Below, piece after piece: positions 8,002-16,517 of a DNA stretch of 33,427 nt. The DNA is from Dehalococcoidia bacterium (GTDB taxonomy: Bacteria; Chloroflexota; Dehalococcoidia; UBA2979). Position numbers and translations under genes: made by a program. The stretch covers positions 1 to 33,427 of the forward strand of contig JAIBBD010000023.1 in NCBI GenBank assembly GCA_019694855.1, written 5' to 3'. The first letter of the stretch is position 1. Every line of letters starts with the position of its first letter. Below the pieces are notes generated by a model. The model saw only the letters and a list, made by a program, of their open reading frames with translations, did not search any database and was not told where the DNA came from.

Positions 8002-8802
8002 ATGACCGCTGAGTCGAATCGCGCGCATACGGACAGCCTCGGGCCACGTCGCTTCGGGACCGCCGACCTCCAGATCCATACGTCCTACGGCGACGGCATG
8101 GCGGACGCCCGCGAACTCCTCGCACGCATCGAGGAGCGGACCGACCTCGACATCATCGCCGTGACCGACCATGACGACGTGGGCGGGGCGCTCCTCGCGC
8201 GCGAGGTACATGCGCGCGGCAACTACTCCTTCGACTTCGTCCCCGGCGTCGAGCTGACGACGCGGGCGGGCCACCTGCTCGCGCTCTGGGTCGATGAGCC
8301 GCTGCGGCCGCTGCGGCCCCTCGGCGAGACCGTCGCGACCATTCACCGTATGGGCGGAGTCGCGGTGATACCGCATCCGTTCTCGTACCTGACGCGCTCG
8401 GTGGGGCAGCGCGCGCTCGAGCGCCTGATCGCGGAGGGCGACCCGGAGACGCTGCCGGACGGCATCGAGGTGGCGAACCTGACGCTGGCCGGCCGAGTGA
8501 CGGGGGCGAAGGCGTTGCGGTTGAATCGCGAGCGCTACGGCCTCGCGGAGACGGGGGGCAGCGACGCCCACTTCCCCGAGGAGGTCGGCACCGCTCGCAC
8601 GGTGTTCGCCGGGACGACGGCAGCCGAGCTGCGCGCGGCCATCCTCGCGCGGACGACAACGGGTCTGCGCGCGCACCAGGTGGGCCTGCGCACGATCGGT
8701 GTGCGCCGGCTCGCGGCGCAACAGGTGCGCGGGCTCTCCGTGACCCCGAAGAAGGTCCTGGGTCCGCATGTTCGGCGGTTGGCCGGCGCGGTGCGCCGAT
8801 GA
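8002..8802 (+). CDS. PHP-domain metal-dependent phosphoesterase
   Basis: A 266-residue PHP (polymerase and histidinol phosphatase) protein. The metal-site motifs are DLQIHTSYGDGM (the canonical first His of HxH is Gln24, while His26 is kept), VTDHDD (Asp56, His57), PGVEL, IPHPF and GSDAHFPEE. The first motif variant occurs in other PHP proteins, so activity is not excluded. ATG 8002 is chosen for the 7-nt spacing from TACAAT; ATG 7993 is in the same frame. It overlaps the next gene as ATGA. Placed inside an inositol-lipid cluster it could dephosphorylate a phosphatidylinositol-phosphate intermediate; that is inference. Generic nucleotidase or phosphoesterase roles are the alternative. Confidence 0.85.
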   Translation: MTAESNRAHTDSLGPRRFGTADLQIHTSYGDGMADARELLARIEERTDLDIIAVTDHDDVGGALLAREVHARGNYSFDFVPGVELTTRAGHLLALWVDEPLRPLRPLGETVATIHRMGGVAVIPHPFSYLTRSVGQRALERLIAEGDPETLPDGIEVANLTLAGRVTGAKALRLNRERYGLAETGGSDAHFPEEVGTARTVFAGTTAAELRAAILARTTTGLRAHQVGLRTIGVRRLAAQQVRGLSVTPKKVLGPHVRRLAGAVRR

Positions 8803-9971
8803 AGGTCGCCCTGGTTTCGCCCTACGACTGGCTGACGCCAGGGGGGGTAAACCAGCACGTCGACCAGCTCGCGAAGCAGCTCGTCATGCGCGGCCACGAG
8901 GTGCGCATCCTCGCGCCCGCGACGGGGCCGGTCGACGACCCGCGCGTCACGGTCGCGGGGACACCTGTGCCGGTTCCTGCCTCGGGGTCGCGCGCTCGCA
9001 TCACGTTCGATCCGCGGCTGGGTCGCCTCGTACGGCGCTTCCTCGAGGCGGAACAGTTCGATGTAGTGCACCTGCACGAGCCGCTCATGCCGACGCTGCC
9101 GTTGCAGGTGCTGCGCCATTCGCGCGCCGTGAACCCGGACGTGGTGAATGTGGGGACATTCCACGCGCACAGCGCGGGCGGCAACCGCATGTACTCGTAC
9201 TGGCGCATCGTCCTGAAGCGCTGGTTCCGCGAGCTGGACGGCAAGATCGCGGTGTCCCCGCCGGCGGCGGAGTACCACCACCGCTACTACCCCGGTTACT
9301 ACAACGTGATCCCGAACGGCATCGACGTCGAGCACTTCGCGAGCCGCGACATCGAGCCGCTGCCGGAGCTCGAGGATGGCTCGGTCAACATCCTCTACGT
9401 TGGCCGGGCCGAGAAGCGAAAGGGACTGCCCTACCTGCTGCGGGCCTTCGGGACGGTCAACGCGCGTAACCCGAACACCCGTCTGATCATCGTCAGCCGC
9501 GATTCGAGGCGGCTCCGGCGCTACCGTGACTCGATCGAGCGGCAGGGGCGGCGCGGCATCGTGTTCGCGGACGACGTGTCGAACGCCGACCTGCCTCGTT
9601 ACCACCGCAGCTCGCAGGTCTTCTGCTCGCCCGCCACCGGCAACGAGTCCTTCGGCTACGTCGTCGTCGAGGCGATGGCGGCGGGGCTGCCGGTGGTGGC
9701 CTCGAATATCGAGGGGTACGCCTACGTGATGACGCACGGCGTCGAGGGGCTGCTCGTGCCGCCCGAGGACACGTTCGCGCTCGCGGATGCGTTGACCGCG
9801 CTGGTGCGTGACCACGACGCACGGGCCGCGATGGGCGCGGCAGGGTACAAGCGCGCGAACGAGTTCTCGTGGCCGCGGGTGACGCAGCAGGTGCTCTCGT
9901 ACTACGAGCGGCTCCGTTACGCCCGCGGCGCCACCCCGCGCGCCGACGAGCGCGCGCGATGGCACGCGTGA
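8799..9971 (+). CDS. PimA-like GT4 glycosyltransferase
   Basis: A 390-residue GT-B enzyme of family GT4. The N-terminal domain has SPYDWLTPGGVNQHV and VVHLHEPLMP, the C-terminal domain has VIPNGIDVEHF, YVGRAEKRKGLPYLL and the EX7E motif NESFGYVVVEAMAAG. These segments correspond well to mycobacterial PimA (phosphatidyl-myo-inositol mannosyltransferase, which uses GDP-mannose at the inner membrane face). Co-location with inositol-phosphate synthase, acyltransferases and a phosphatidyltransferase supports a PimA-type role, but GT4 donor and acceptor cannot be read with certainty, so another glycolipid mannosyl- or glucosyltransferase is possible. It starts within the PHP stop and overlaps the next gene by 13 nt. 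Confidence 0.85.
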   Translation: MKVALVSPYDWLTPGGVNQHVDQLAKQLVMRGHEVRILAPATGPVDDPRVTVAGTPVPVPASGSRARITFDPRLGRLVRRFLEAEQFDVVHLHEPLMPTLPLQVLRHSRAVNPDVVNVGTFHAHSAGGNRMYSYWRIVLKRWFRELDGKIAVSPPAAEYHHRYYPGYYNVIPNGIDVEHFASRDIEPLPELEDGSVNILYVGRAEKRKGLPYLLRAFGTVNARNPNTRLIIVSRDSRRLRRYRDSIERQGRRGIVFADDVSNADLPRYHRSSQVFCSPATGNESFGYVVVEAMAAGLPVVASNIEGYAYVMTHGVEGLLVPPEDTFALADALTALVRDHDARAAMGAAGYKRANEFSWPRVTQQVLSYYERLRYARGATPRADERARWHA

Positions 9972-10579
9972 CGTCGATGAAGCTGCTGCCCTCGCGAGCG
10001 CCGGCGAGCGTGCTCGGGCCGATCGTGGCCGTGCTGGCGCGCGCCGGCGTGACGCCAAACATGCTGTCGGTGACGGGGCTGCTGGGAAACGGCGCGGCCG
10101 GACTGCTCGTTGCCCGGGGCGACCTCATCGCGGCGGGCATCGTGATGCTGCTCGCGAGCGGCCTCGACATGCTCGATGGGGCGCTGGCACGGGCGACGGG
10201 TAAGGCCGGCCCCGTCGGCGCGCTGCTCGACTCCACGTTCGACCGCGTATCGGAGGCCGCGGTGCTGTTCGGCGTCCTCTGGTACGCCCTCGACGGCGGC
10301 CACGACGACCAGGCGGCGCTTGCGTTCGTGGCCATCGTCGGCTCCCTGCTCGTCTCCTACGTGCGCGCCCGCGTCGAGGGCCTCGGCGGGCGGCTCACGG
10401 ACGGCCTGTTCACGCGCGCCGAGCGGGTCGTCCTGCTGGCGCTGGCGCTGATCTTTGGGTTCCTGCGTGGCGCGCTCTGGGTGCTCGCGGTGCTCACGCT
10501 TGTGACCGCGGCGCAGCGCCTGTACCTCGGTGCGCGGGTCCTCGGTGGACCCGGTGGCACGGCGGGAGGGACGCCATGA
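9959..10579 (+). CDS. CDP-alcohol phosphatidyltransferase (probable PI-phosphate synthase)
   Basis: A 206-residue integral membrane enzyme with the complete CDP-alcohol phosphatidyltransferase motif DxxDGxxARx8Gx3Dx3D: Asp70, Asp73, Gly74, Ala77, Arg78, Gly87, Asp91 and Asp95. About six hydrophobic helices surround it. The family joins CDP-diacylglycerol to an alcohol phosphate. With ino1 and a PimA-like gene in the same run, the likely acceptor is inositol 3-phosphate (actinobacterial PgsA1/PIPS type); PGP synthase is the main alternative. Start ATG 9959 overlaps the upstream gene by 13 nt; ATG 9977 is a possible later start. It overlaps the next gene as ATGA. Confidence 0.88.
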   Translation: MARVTSMKLLPSRAPASVLGPIVAVLARAGVTPNMLSVTGLLGNGAAGLLVARGDLIAAGIVMLLASGLDMLDGALARATGKAGPVGALLDSTFDRVSEAAVLFGVLWYALDGGHDDQAALAFVAIVGSLLVSYVRARVEGLGGRLTDGLFTRAERVVLLALALIFGFLRGALWVLAVLTLVTAAQRLYLGARVLGGPGGTAGGTP

Positions 10580-11385
10580 CCCCGAGCGCGCTCAGCCGCG
10601 AGGAGCAGGCGCAGGTCATGGCCTACCTCGAGCAGCAGATCTCAGGCTCGGTCTCCCTCGAGGTGTGGACGCGCAAAGAGTCGCCGCTGATCCGCACGGA
10701 CCGCGAACCATGCGTGCACTGCGAGGACGTCGTGTCCGTGGCGCGGCAGGTCGCCGCGCTCCACCCGGCGCTCTCGGTGACGTTGTACGACCTCGACCGG
10801 CACGAGCGGCGCGCCCAGGAGGCCGGAATCGACCGGCCGCCCACGACGGTGCTGCGCGGGCGCGGGGGTCGTCAGTTCCGCATCACCGGACTCTGGGCGG
10901 GACTGCTGTTCCCGCCGACGCTCGACGTGATGGCGATCCTCAGCGCAGGCGCGACGCCGCTCTCAGACGACACACGCGCGGCGCTGGCCTCGCTGGAGCA
11001 GGACGTGACGGTCGAAGTCCTCGGGGCGGCCTACGACGCCTACTCGGCGCACATGCTGCGGCTCGTGGCGGCCTTCGCCGTCGAGTCGAAGCGAGTGCAG
11101 GCCTCGTTCGTGAACGTGGCGAACTACCCGTTGCTCGCGGCCGCCCGCTCCGTCGAGGAGATCCCCGTCGTGTTCATCGGCAACAAGCGTTTCGTCGGCG
11201 TGTGGGACGGGCCGGAGCTGGCCGAGCAGATCCGCCGCGTCGCCGGTGGTGACGACACCCCGGTCAGCCGAGGCAACCCGATGTCGGGTCCGTTCTACAC
11301 CGACGAGGAGATCGCGGCCCTCGCCGCCGAGCGCCTCGAGGAGCCGCCTCGGACCGCGGGCGGGCTCTACCTTCCCGGCCGCTGA
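10576..11385 (+). CDS. Tandem thioredoxin-fold (PDO-like) protein
   Basis: A 269-residue cytoplasmic protein with two glutaredoxin/thioredoxin-like folds in a row, as in protein disulfide oxidoreductases and the AhpF N-terminal domain. The first unit carries a redox motif CVHC (Cys46-Cys49) and a following PPTTVLRGRGGRQFRITG. In the second unit the position where a CxxC would sit reads VLGAAYDAYSAHML, so the second active site is gone, while the cis-Pro region EIPVVFIGNKRFVGVW is kept. A C-terminal tail of about 45 residues follows. It is translationally coupled (ATGA) to the phosphatidyltransferase gene, yet no link to lipid synthesis is evident. Function: probably thiol-disulfide exchange; partner unknown. 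Confidence 0.75.
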   Translation: MTPSALSREEQAQVMAYLEQQISGSVSLEVWTRKESPLIRTDREPCVHCEDVVSVARQVAALHPALSVTLYDLDRHERRAQEAGIDRPPTTVLRGRGGRQFRITGLWAGLLFPPTLDVMAILSAGATPLSDDTRAALASLEQDVTVEVLGAAYDAYSAHMLRLVAAFAVESKRVQASFVNVANYPLLAAARSVEEIPVVFIGNKRFVGVWDGPELAEQIRRVAGGDDTPVSRGNPMSGPFYTDEEIAALAAERLEEPPRTAGGLYLPGR

Positions 11386-11407
11386 GGGCGCCCGCGCAAG
11401 CTCGACG

Positions 11408-12820
11408 CTACGCCCGCCGCTTCCGCATCAGGTAGAACCCACCGCCTCCGAGCGCGACCGCGAGGGCGACCGTGACCGCGAGCACGAGGATGGCGGTTGT
11501 GGCGTTGGAGCCGCCGTCCGAGTCCTTGCCGGCCGCGCTCGTGTCGCCGCTTGAGGGCGCCGGAGTCGAGCCGCCAGGTTGGCTGCTCGTGGCGCCGCCG
11601 CTGCTGCTCGTCGGCACGCCGAGGGGCGCGCGCGTGCCCTCGGCGATGGCCGTGCCGTTCGTCGAGGGGCCGCTGGTCGGGACGGGCTGCAGTCCGTTCT
11701 TGGCGCGCCAGGCGTTGTAGAGACCTTCCTGGTTGAAGCCGTAGGTCGTCTGCAGCGCGTCATCGATGCGCGCGCCGCCCTTGATGGTCGTGAACAGCTG
11801 AGCGAACTTCGGCTGCCCGAACTCGTCGACGAGGAACTTCACCGTGGACCAGGACTGCCCGTAGAAGAGGTTCACGTCCTCGGGGCGGGTGGGCGAGGTC
11901 TGCATCGACCGCAGCGAGAGCGTGCGGTTGGACTGCACCGCGGCGCGCACGGCCGGCTCGTACCCGCCGGGGCTCTTCTGCATGTAGACGGCGGTGCCCT
12001 CGTCGAGCCAGGAGGGGAGCCCAACGAAGGGGCCGTCCCCGGCGACGTGGGTCACGATGTGACCGGTCTCGTGGCGGACGACGTCGGGGACGTTGTCGAA
12101 GACGAACAGGATGTCGGGCGCGACCCGCTGCCCGCCGGTCTGAATCTGCGCGTCGAAGGAGGCGCTCTGCTGGCGCATCGCCAGCTTGCCCTCGTCCTCG
12201 CTGCGCCAGACGACGACGCGGATGTCGTAGGGGACGTTCGTGTTCAGCAAGGCGCCGGTGTCCTGCAGCGAGGACTTCGAGGCCTGCAGGGCGGCCGTCG
12301 CGCTGACGTCGTTGGTGCCGTACCAGTAGACCGTCACGGGCCCGTCCGTCTGCGAGCGCCACTGGTAGCGGCCGTCGAGGAACAGGTACTGCTCATCGTT
12401 GGTCTGGGTCGAGCCGCCTCCGGTCGAGACGAGCAGCCAGTGGTAGGTGAAGCGCGAGCCGACCGGGATGTAGCGCTGGGCGTCGCGCGTGGTGAGCGTG
12501 AAGCTGAGGTCCTGTTCGGCGCCGGTCGTGACGTCGACGTTGCCGCCGCCGCCGACGCTGCCATCGGGGTTGCGCACCTGGTACTCGAGGCGGGCCGATT
12601 TGAGGCCGCCCGGCGAATTGACGCGGATGCCAAACGTGATCGAGGTCGGATCCTTCGAGGTGACCGTGACGTTCGAGGTCTGAATCGTCTGCGCGTGGGC
12701 CGGACGCACCCCGATGCCGCTGAGAGCAGCGAGCCCCAGCGCGCCGGCGAGTGCGAAGGCCGCGATCCAGGCCGCGCTGCGCCGCGCGCGGCCTCCGAGT
12801 CGAGTCTCCTGCTTCGTCAC
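11408..12820 (-). CDS. Secreted peptidase MA-like metalloprotease with C-terminal anchor
   Basis: A 470-residue exported protein. Residues 1-44 form a signal peptide (Arg-rich start, hydrophobic core, AHAQ cleavage region). The N-terminal half is a beta-rich region (about 45-150). The zinc motif HETGH at about residues 249-253 with WLDEGTAVYM about 20 residues later is the gluzincin-like peptidase MA pattern. A Ser/Gly/Pro/Thr-rich linker and a C-terminal transmembrane helix ending MRKRRA anchor it. GTG 12820 overlaps the prfB stop (GTGA), so it is probably translated from the prfB transcript. The substrate is unknown. It converges on the thioredoxin-fold gene, 22 nt away. Confidence 0.82.
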   Translation of the reverse strand: MTKQETRLGGRARRSAAWIAAFALAGALGLAALSGIGVRPAHAQTIQTSNVTVTSKDPTSITFGIRVNSPGGLKSARLEYQVRNPDGSVGGGGNVDVTTGAEQDLSFTLTTRDAQRYIPVGSRFTYHWLLVSTGGGSTQTNDEQYLFLDGRYQWRSQTDGPVTVYWYGTNDVSATAALQASKSSLQDTGALLNTNVPYDIRVVVWRSEDEGKLAMRQQSASFDAQIQTGGQRVAPDILFVFDNVPDVVRHETGHIVTHVAGDGPFVGLPSWLDEGTAVYMQKSPGGYEPAVRAAVQSNRTLSLRSMQTSPTRPEDVNLFYGQSWSTVKFLVDEFGQPKFAQLFTTIKGGARIDDALQTTYGFNQEGLYNAWRAKNGLQPVPTSGPSTNGTAIAEGTRAPLGVPTSSSGGATSSQPGGSTPAPSSGDTSAAGKDSDGGSNATTAILVLAVTVALAVALGGGGFYLMRKRRA

Positions 12821-13948
12821 CCCGCCGCCCCCTCGCCGTCCTGCCCCACCTGCGCACGCAGGTAGGCGGTGATGAACTCGTCGATATCCCCGTCGAGCAC
12901 TCCGCCGGTGTCGCTCGTTTCGACGTCGGTGCGGAGGTCCTTCACCATTCTGTACGGTTGGAGCACATAGGATCGGATCTGATTTCCCCACCCAGCCTCG
13001 ACATGTTCGCCCTTGATCGCGGCCCGCTCTGCCTCGCGACGCTCGATCTCGCGCTCGAGGAGGCGCGAGATGAGGACCTGCATCGCCATGTCGCGGTTGC
13101 GGCCCTGCGAGCGCTCGTTCTGGCAGGTGACGACGATCCCTGTCGGCAGGTGGGTGATGCGCACGGCGGTGTCGTTCTTCTGGACGTTCTGGCCGCCGTG
13201 CCCGCTGGCGCGGTAGGTGTCGATGCGGAGGTCGTCTGGCTTCACCTCGACAGTCGGGTCGCCGGCCTCGACCTCGGGGACGACCTCGACGAGGGCGAAG
13301 CTCGTGTGGCGGGAGTGCGAGGCGTCGAAGGGGGAGATGCGCACGAGGCGGTGCACGCCGCGCTCGGAACGCAGGAGGCCGTAGGCGTTCTCGCCCTGCA
13401 GGCGCACGCTGGCGGACTTCACGCCCGCCTCCTCGCCGCCGCTGAGTGAGAGGATTTCGCTCCTGAGGCCTCGACGCTCCGCCCAGCGCAGGTACATGCG
13501 CAGCAGCATCTCGGCCCAGTCCTGCGCCTCGGTGCCGCCGGCCCCGGCGTGGATGTCGACGACGGCGTTGTGGTCGTCGTAGGGCCCACCGAGGGTCAGC
13601 GCGAACTCGAGGCCGGCGAACTGCCGCTCGAGGCCCTCGACCTCCCCGCCGAGGTCGGCGAGCAGCGCCTCGCGCTCGGCCTCGTCGCTGTCCTCGGCGA
13701 GGGCGAGCAGCTCCTCGAGGTCGGTGAGCCCGCGTTCGAGGTCGGCCCAGGTGCCGGTGACGGACTCCAGCTTCGAGACGCGTTTCATCAGCGTCTGGGC
13801 CTGTTGCGGGTCGTCCCAGAGGTCTGGTGCGGCGGTTTGTTCGCGGAGGGTGGCTAGTTCGTGCTGTAGACCGGGCAGGTCAAAGTCGCACCTGCACATC
13901 TCGCACGCGTTCCAGGAGCTCGGCGACGCGCTGTCTGAGTTCGTCCAT
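12817..13948 (-). CDS. prfB: Peptide chain release factor 2 (needs +1 frameshift)
   Basis: RF2 releases peptides at UGA/UAA. The specificity tripeptide SPF (in RISPFDASHSRHTSF) and the catalytic GGQ (SGHGGQNVQKN) are both present. The gene is in two frames: ATG 13948 begins MDELRQRVAELLERVRDVQV and reads into an in-frame TGA at 13882-13880; a +1 shift then continues with DLPGLQHELATLREQ to the stop at 12817. The product is about 376 residues, normal for RF2. The shift site is the classic CTT TGA C (separate entry), so this is autoregulation, not a broken gene. The frame upstream of the shift site in the downstream frame is not coding. Confidence 0.96.
13879..13885 (-). promoter_or_regulatory. 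Programmed +1 frameshift site in prfB
   Basis: The minus strand reads CTT TGA C (13885 to 13879). An internal Shine-Dalgarno-like CAGGTG ends 3 nt before CTT, the same spacing as the AGGGGG of the E. coli prfB site. When RF2 is scarce, slow decoding of UGA lets the ribosome slip +1 and make more RF2. Confidence 0.93.
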
Positions 13949-14005
13949 AGGCCCCCATGTTCGCACGATGAGGCGGATGGGGGCGAGTGAGTACGAGTGT
14001 TGTGC

Positions 14006-14011
14006 GAGAAT
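14006..14011 (+). promoter_or_regulatory. Possible -10 box before the 14018 lipoprotein gene
   Basis: GAGAAT matches the conserved A2 and T6 of a -10 box and is 6 nt from GTG 14018, the same leaderless geometry as other genes in the window. Weak evidence by itself. Confidence 0.3.
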
Positions 14012-14017
14012 CCGCGC

Positions 14018-14506
14018 GTGAAGGTGATCGCCGGCGGAGCTGGTGTCTGTTTTCTGTTGGCTTTCGCTCTGAGCTGTTCCGACTCTCGTACCGTCATCGC
14101 GAACCTGACCGCGCCGGCCTCGACCCCGACAGCGCGCGATGAACTCGACCCGGAACCCGGCCTGGCGGCGGAACTGGCGCTGCTGCCCGTCTACCCCAAT
14201 TGGATTGTGAATGAGCCGGGAGCGATGCAGGGGACGGATCGACTGGGCGCGGCATTCTTCACCAATGACTCCCCCGAGCAGGTGCTGCGCTTTTTCGAGG
14301 CACGCCTTGAATCCTCGGGCTGGGCGGCGACCGCGCCCGCGAAGTCCACGACCTCGCAGCCGAAGCTAGACGGGACAGCGGCAACGGGGCTGTCCGAGGA
14401 GTTCACGAAGCCAGGCTTTCGACTCTTCGTCTCAGCCGGGCCGACATCGAAGAACCCTGCTCAGTACCAGACGGCGATCGGCCTCGTCCTCGACCGGGTG
14501 AAGTAG
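14018..14506 (+). CDS. Small lipoprotein, unknown function
   Basis: A 162-residue protein with a signal peptide (MKVIAGGAGVCFLLAFALSC) ending in a lipobox-like ALSC, so the mature protein probably begins with a lipid-modified cysteine. The -3 residue is Ala, a little off consensus. The body contains LPVYPNWIVNEPGA and SPEQVLRFFEARLESSGWA, a segment like those in small Chloroflexota/actinobacterial lipoproteins that compare polymer or pressure-type 'bA' domains; I do not recognise a named family. A similar 'Y/F..ARL...W' segment occurs in the lipoprotein at 28894-29274. Start GTG 14018 is preferred over GTG 13997 because it gives a compact signal peptide and a 6-nt distance from GAGAAT. Confidence 0.7.
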   Translation: MKVIAGGAGVCFLLAFALSCSDSRTVIANLTAPASTPTARDELDPEPGLAAELALLPVYPNWIVNEPGAMQGTDRLGAAFFTNDSPEQVLRFFEARLESSGWAATAPAKSTTSQPKLDGTAATGLSEEFTKPGFRLFVSAGPTSKNPAQYQTAIGLVLDRVK

Positions 14507-14510
14507 CCCC

Positions 14511-14966
14511 CTACCCCGTGCTGTCCAGCACGATCGTCACCGGCCCGTCGTTCTCGCTCCTGACCTGCATGTGGGCGCCGAAGCGGCCCGTCGCCACCTC
14601 GATGCCGCGCGCCTGGAGGGCCGCGGCGAGGGCGTCGAGGAGAGGGACGGCGGTCTCGGGTGGGGCGGCGTCGAAGAAGGAGGGGCGGCGGCCCTTCCCC
14701 GTGTCGGCGAGCAGGGTGAACTGCGACACGAGGAGCACCGCGCCGCCGGCGTCGAGGACGGAGCGCTCCATGCTGCGGGCGCCTTCGGCGGTGTCGCCGG
14801 GGAAGAGGCGGATGCCGGCGAGCTTGTCCGCGAGCCAGGCGGCCTCGGCCTCGGTGTCGGTGCGGGCGACGCCGACATACACGAGCAGGCCGCGGCCGAT
14901 CGCGCCGACGACCTCGTCAGCCACGACGACACGCGCCGAGGTGACGCGCTGGACCACGGCGCGCAT
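14511..14966 (-). CDS. dtd: D-aminoacyl-tRNA deacylase
   Basis: Dtd hydrolyses D-amino acids (and glycine on tRNA-Ala) mischarged on tRNA. The 151-residue product starts [15 protein letters not shown] and has the two signature motifs, [20 protein letters not shown] (SQxxL) and [12 protein letters not shown] (the Gly-cisPro motif as GP). Length matches the family (about 145-150). It lies 30 nt downstream of the FmdB-type gene on the same strand, so the two are probably co-transcribed. It converges tail-to-tail with the lipoprotein gene, leaving only 4 nt between stops. Confidence 0.96.
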   Translation of the reverse strand: MRAVVQRVTSARVVVADEVVGAIGRGLLVYVGVARTDTEAEAAWLADKLAGIRLFPGDTAEGARSMERSVLDAGGAVLLVSQFTLLADTGKGRRPSFFDAAPPETAVPLLDALAAALQARGIEVATGRFGAHMQVRSENDGPVTIVLDSTG

Positions 14967-14996
14967 CGGAGGGGCGGTTTCGAGGAGCGGGCGGGC

Positions 14997-15341
14997 CTAG
15001 TCGTCCGAGCTGGCGGCGGCCTTCTTCTTGGCGCTCGACCGCGCGGGCTTCTTCGTCGCAGTCTCGCTCGCGGCGTTGGAGGTGGGGGCCGCCTCGGTCG
15101 CGCTCTCGCCGCCGTCCGAGGGGAGGTCGGTGCTGGAGGCGGGGGAGTCGGCGCCGGGGCGGAGGGTGCGCTTGCTGTCGGTGACGTACCAGCCGGAGCC
15201 CTTGAAGACGATCGGGGGGGCGTTCAGCAGGCGGCGCGCAGGCTTGCCGCACTGGTCGCAGGGCTGCTGAGCGGGGGCGCCGAACGACTCGCGCTTCTCG
15301 TAGCGGTGCCCGGCTTCGCACTGGTAGTCGTAGAGCGGCAC
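14997..15341 (-). CDS. FmdB-family zinc-ribbon protein
   Basis: A 114-residue protein beginning MPLYDYQCEAGHRYEKRESF, the FmdB/CxxC_CxxC_SSSS signature. The first knuckle has Cys8 and His12 but lacks the usual second Cys; the second knuckle is Cys28/Cys31 (CDQCGKPARRLLNAPP), and FKGSGWYVTDSK completes the family end. The remaining half is a low-complexity Ser/Ala/Thr then Lys-rich tail (KKPARSSAKKKAAASSDD), a common feature of high-GC homologues. Function is unknown; nucleic-acid association is plausible from the basic tail. Start GTG 15341 is fixed by the conserved N-terminus and a GGAGG about 9 nt upstream. It is probably co-transcribed with dtd. Confidence 0.85.
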   Translation of the reverse strand: MPLYDYQCEAGHRYEKRESFGAPAQQPCDQCGKPARRLLNAPPIVFKGSGWYVTDSKRTLRPGADSPASSTDLPSDGGESATEAAPTSNAASETATKKPARSSAKKKAAASSDD

Positions 15342-15484
15342 GGCAGCATCCTCCACGTCGCCTGCGCGCAGGTCGCGCGGCGGATTGGTACTCCGATGGG
15401 GTCGGGGTGTCCAGTGTATGCAGGCGCGAGGCCATTCACAACATTCGAGGGGTGGCGCGCTGTCGCCTTCGAGACGAGGCGGGC

Positions 15485-15638
15485 TATACTCGAATGTCCC
15501 GGACGTGCGTGGCCGGCCGAGCGCCGGCGTGAGACTCACACCCGAGCAGCATCCACCCAGGCAGCTATCGAGGAGATAGCGCAGAACCGCGCCCGCTGTG
15601 GGCCGGGCATCGCCCAACGAGGGCTGAGGAGGTTTGTC
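15485..15638 (+). promoter_or_regulatory. rpsB promoter and structured 5' leader
   Basis: TATACT at 15485-15490 is a good -10 box (no clear -35). The leader of about 140 nt before rpsB contains possible hairpins: GCCGGC (15512-15517) with GCCGGC (15523-15528), and GCTATC (15564-15569) with GATAGC (15575-15580) around a GAGGA loop. The real Shine-Dalgarno GAGGAGG is at 15626-15632. In many bacteria rpsB leaders bind S2 for feedback control; whether this one does is not shown. The rest of the gap 15342-15484 shows no gene. Confidence 0.4.
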
Positions 15639-16415
<777 letters not shown>

Positions 16416-16431
16416 TCCATCGCACGTACTC

Positions 16432-16462
16432 GTGGCCGCGCTCACGTATTGGGCGCGGCCAC
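16432..16462 (+). terminator. Hairpin between rpsB and tsf (attenuator-like)
   Basis: A perfect 10-bp stem: GTGGCCGCGC (16432-16441) pairs with GCGCGGCCAC (16453-16462) around an 11-nt loop. No T-run follows (TGCTTGAA), so partial termination or RNA processing is more likely than full termination. Differential rpsB/tsf expression through such an element is known in other bacteria. Confidence 0.5.
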
Positions 16463-16517
16463 TGCTTGAACCCCTATGCCGCCTCGAAGCGACGGCGGCT
16501 CAGCTGAGGAGCGATCA

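Noticed and set aside
13949-14097. Upstream extension of the prfB downstream frame
   Set aside because: The true N-terminus lies in another frame and joins through the programmed shift; the extension has no RF2 similarity.
14571-15638. Upstream extension of the rpsB frame antisense to dtd and the FmdB-type gene
   Set aside because: The Shine-Dalgarno 6 nt before TTG 15639 and S2 homology fix the start; the upstream part is low-complexity antisense text.
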